This document shows, one piece after another, positions 5,639 through 7,589 of a DNA stretch of 7,589 nucleotides; within the stretch, counting starts at the first letter, position 1, and each line of letters starts with the position of its first letter. The notes beneath the pieces were generated by a model, which was given only the letters and a program-made list of their open reading frames with translations, was not told the DNA's origin and did no database searches. A program made the translations under genes and the position numbers. Origin of the DNA: JAWLEV01 sp046538105 (GTDB lineage Bacteria > Chloroflexota > Anaerolineae > UBA1429); assembly GCA_046538105.1 (NCBI GenBank), contig JBKHJO010000087.1, positions 1 through 7,589 of the forward strand, written 5' to 3'.

Positions 5639-7513
5639 CTATTCCAACAGATCTGCCACCCAGCCGATATCCAGAGCCTCGAGTTTTTCCCGCGTGGGGG
5701 CGGCTGTATTTGGATCCCAGCCCATCATGGCGTAGAACGTTTTCAGGGCGTGCGCGAACTCTGTTTCCGAGTAGACTTGGCCTGCCACCGGGCCCTCTGG
5801 CAGCGCTTCCATGAGACGGTCGGGGAGGGCGTCGTCCTGGGGCCCAAAGCCCTCTCGGGCATTAAAGGCGCGAGCCATGTCGTAGGCGCGTTCCCCCGCC
5901 AGCCATATCTCCAGCACCGATGTATTCCAACCGGTGGTGGCGTTGATGAGTTCCTTGGTCTGTTGCGGCGTCCAGGCATGAAAGTAGCAGATACCCGTGA
6001 GATTGTAGGTAACGCGCCACATCATGGCCTGACGCACCATACGTACCTTGTCCGTGCTTATGTCGTCAAAGGGCAGGGGATCGAGGACGCCCAGAGGCTT
6101 CAGATCGGCGATGCCCTCTTCCGTTTGATAGCCGCTGTCGTGTACGCTGTGCATGTGGTCGGCACCGGTGGGAGAGACGGCGATGCCCAATCCGTGGCCG
6201 TACTTGACGCGGGGATCGTGCATGGCCACTTCCTGGCCCTTGATGCTCATGGAGTACTTGGGTGCCTCGCCTCCAATGTGCTCCGCCGCACGGCGAGAGC
6301 CCTCGGCCAGTATATCCCCAAGTCCTTCTCGCTCTATGATCTTTTCTATCGTCTCGATCAAGGCCTCTGGGTTGCCAAAGGTGAGTTCCAGGCCATCGGT
6401 GTCCTCGGGCCCCAAGATTCCACGCTCGTAACATTCCATGGCGAAGGCGATGGTACTCCCCGTGCCTATGGTATCCAGGCCGTTGGCGTTACATAGTTGG
6501 TTTGCATATGCTATCGCTTCCAGGTCGTCGATACCGCACATCGAACCCATAGCGCCCGCGGTCTCGTACTCGGGGCCGCCGTACTCGGGGTCAACTGTGT
6601 ACTCGTCACTATCGACTTTTACAACCCATTTGCATCGCACGGGGCATCCGTAGCACGTATCGCGATTCACCGTGATGGTATCGCTCATCGTCTCCGAGGA
6701 GATGGCCTCAAAGCCCTCGAACTGTCCCTCCTGAAAGTTCTTTGTGGGGAGGCCTCCCACGCCCTGGTTGACGCGGACCATACGCATGGTACCCAGCGTG
6801 GAAAAGACGGCGGAGCCGGTCTCCTGGTAGTTTTGCGCAAACCAGCGCCCCATCTCCCGGATCTTTTCCTGGTCAGCGACGGGTGGACGCTGGGAGCCCC
6901 TGACGGCGACGGCCTTTAGTTTCTTGGAGCCCATGACGGCTCCCAGGCCCGTGCGTCCCGCAGCGCGGGTGGCGTCGTGCATGACGTTGGCGACGCGCAC
7001 GAGGCGCTCGCCGGCGGGGCCACATTGGGCGACGCGGATATTATCATCGTCCAGTTCGTCCCGAATCTGTTCCTCAACGGCATACGTCTCTTTGCCCCAG
7101 AGCGCATCGGCGGGGCGTAGTTCCACCTCATCGTCCTTGATCCAGAGGTATACGGGAGAGTCCGAGACGCCCTCAAAAATGATGGTATCCCAGCCAGATC
7201 GCTTGAGTTCCGCGCCAAAGAAGCCCCCGGCTTCCGAGCCAGAGAACGCGCCCGTGAGGGGAGACTTGGCCCCGACCATGTGCCGTCCCCCGCCGGCCAG
7301 GGGCTGTCCCGCCAGCGGTCCGGTGGTGAAGATGAGTTTATTCTCCTCTCCCAAGGGATCGATGCCCGCAGGGACTTCTTTCAGTAGATAGTAGGCGATG
7401 AATCCCCAGCCTCCCAGGTAGCGACGCATGAACTTTTCATCGAGGGTTTCGGTTTGTATGTCTCCCGTCGTAAGGTTCACTCGGAGCGCCTTGCCCCAAT
7501 GTCCGTAACTCAT
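5639..7513 (-). CDS. Aldehyde:ferredoxin oxidoreductase family protein (tungsten/molybdopterin, 4Fe-4S)
   Basis: This 624-residue enzyme interconverts aldehydes and carboxylic acids using a tungsto-bis-pterin centre and a 4Fe-4S cluster, with ferredoxin as usual partner. The N-terminal AOR domain (about 5-210) shows the usual opening (YGHWGKALRVNLTTG), LGGWGF, a GAKSPLTGAFSG stretch and GRTGLGAVMGSKKLKAVAV. Cluster ligands are C287, C290, C294 (CYGCPVRC) and C509 (LTGICYF); the first three are within one position of Pyrococcus AOR numbering. GPEYE (315-317) and H453 (GADHMHS) are candidates for the acidic and histidine residues near the metal. Length matches the family (about 600 residues). 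ATG 7513 has a consensus ribosome site and gives the standard N-terminus. Transcription converges on the + strand run. No MoaD/ThiS-like protein or ferredoxin gene is visible, but only 76 bases upstream are present. Family is certain; substrate and subclass (AOR, GOR, WOR) are not. Confidence 0.95.
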   Translation of the reverse strand: MSYGHWGKALRVNLTTGDIQTETLDEKFMRRYLGGWGFIAYYLLKEVPAGIDPLGEENKLIFTTGPLAGQPLAGGGRHMVGAKSPLTGAFSGSEAGGFFGAELKRSGWDTIIFEGVSDSPVYLWIKDDEVELRPADALWGKETYAVEEQIRDELDDDNIRVAQCGPAGERLVRVANVMHDATRAAGRTGLGAVMGSKKLKAVAVRGSQRPPVADQEKIREMGRWFAQNYQETGSAVFSTLGTMRMVRVNQGVGGLPTKNFQEGQFEGFEAISSETMSDTITVNRDTCYGCPVRCKWVVKVDSDEYTVDPEYGGPEYETAGAMGSMCGIDDLEAIAYANQLCNANGLDTIGTGSTIAFAMECYERGILGPEDTDGLELTFGNPEALIETIEKIIEREGLGDILAEGSRRAAEHIGGEAPKYSMSIKGQEVAMHDPRVKYGHGLGIAVSPTGADHMHSVHDSGYQTEEGIADLKPLGVLDPLPFDDISTDKVRMVRQAMMWRVTYNLTGICYFHAWTPQQTKELINATTGWNTSVLEIWLAGERAYDMARAFNAREGFGPQDDALPDRLMEALPEGPVAGQVYSETEFAHALKTFYAMMGWDPNTAAPTREKLEALDIGWVADLLE

Positions 7514-7516
7514 AGA

Positions 7517-7524
7517 TCCTCCTT
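7517..7524 (-). promoter_or_regulatory. Ribosome binding site of the AOR gene
   Basis: Read on the - strand, AAGGAGGA lies three bases before the ATG. The match is near-perfect but the spacing is short. It supports the ATG at 7513, which also gives the expected AOR N-terminus. Confidence 0.7.
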
Positions 7525-7549
7525 ATGCTTCATATAGTATGTTCAAGAG

Positions 7550-7568
7550 AACGTCGGGAAGCGACGTT
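7550..7568. repeat. Inverted repeat upstream of the AOR gene
   Basis: AACGTCG (7550-7556) and CGACGTT (7562-7568) form a perfect 7-bp inverted repeat with a 5-base spacer (GGAAG), 37 bases upstream of the AOR start. It could be an operator for a dimeric regulator or a hairpin in the 5' leader. With no second copy in the window, function is inference. Confidence 0.45.
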
Positions 7569-7569
7569 A

Positions 7570-7579
7570 CCATGCATGG
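7570..7579. repeat. Perfect 10-bp palindrome next to the inverted repeat
   Basis: CCATGCATGG is its own reverse complement and starts two bases beyond the AACGTCG/CGACGTT repeat. A protein-binding site is possible; a 10-base palindrome alone is weak evidence. Confidence 0.3.
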
Positions 7580-7583
7580 CTTC

Positions 7584-7589
7584 ATTATA
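7584..7589 (-). promoter_or_regulatory. Possible -10 box for the AOR gene at the window edge
   Basis: On the - strand the last six bases of the window read TATAAT. If this is a -10 element, transcription would start near 7577, and both palindromes would lie at the start site or in a leader of about 65 bases. The -35 region is outside the window, so this cannot be confirmed. Confidence 0.25.

Noticed and set aside
5750..6496. 248-codon + strand ORF inside the AOR gene
   Set aside because: It is antisense to the core AOR domain, including the region just before the CxxCxxxC motif, and has no domain of its own.
1..7589. CRISPR arrays, tRNA or rRNA genes, insertion sequences, phage genes, defence systems
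   Set aside because: No tandem or regularly spaced repeats, transposase motifs, cloverleaf-like segments or nuclease/helicase domains were seen on either strand.

Overview
This GC-rich window is compactly coded and comes from a bacterium. It holds five long genes, purine-rich Shine-Dalgarno sites, and TTG or GTG starts for two of the genes. A type-3 (archaeal/eukaryotic-like) prolyl-tRNA synthetase, enolase-superfamily and PdxA-family sugar-acid enzymes, a DUF5060/DUF4038 glycosidase and a tungsten-type aldehyde oxidoreductase together suggest an uncultivated heterotrophic lineage such as Chloroflexota, Poribacteria or Latescibacterota. That placement is inference from gene content only; no marker gene settles it.

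Layout. On the + strand, in order: the 3' part of a mandelate racemase/muconate lactonizing-type enzyme (1-1089, start outside the window), a PdxA-family dehydrogenase (1130-2176), a possible 33-codon small ORF overlapping its end (2149-2250), proS (2275-3720), and an apiosidase-like glycoside hydrolase without a signal peptide (3782-5542). The gaps are short (40, 98 and 61 bases) and hold no convincing terminator, so the four genes could be one transcript. A perfect 15-bp hairpin at 5568-5606 closes this run. On the - strand, converging on the same hairpin, is a full-length aldehyde:ferredoxin oxidoreductase (7513-5639). The 76 bases upstream of it hold two palindromes and a TATAAT box at the window edge.

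How the genes may work together. The glycosidase could release a sugar from a small glycoside inside the cell. The enolase-superfamily enzyme would dehydrate or epimerise a sugar acid, and the PdxA homologue would oxidise (and possibly decarboxylate) a hydroxy acid. The AOR would interconvert an aldehyde and an acid with ferredoxin. This pathway is inference. proS is a housekeeping gene sitting inside the run.

Two observations stand out. The PdxA homologue keeps its three metal-binding histidines but has replaced four of the five residues that bind the substrate phosphate in E. coli PdxA, and no sugar-acid kinase is visible, so its substrate may be unphosphorylated. The ProRS keeps the family's C-terminal domain and terminal tyrosine but has lost three of its four zinc-ligand cysteines.
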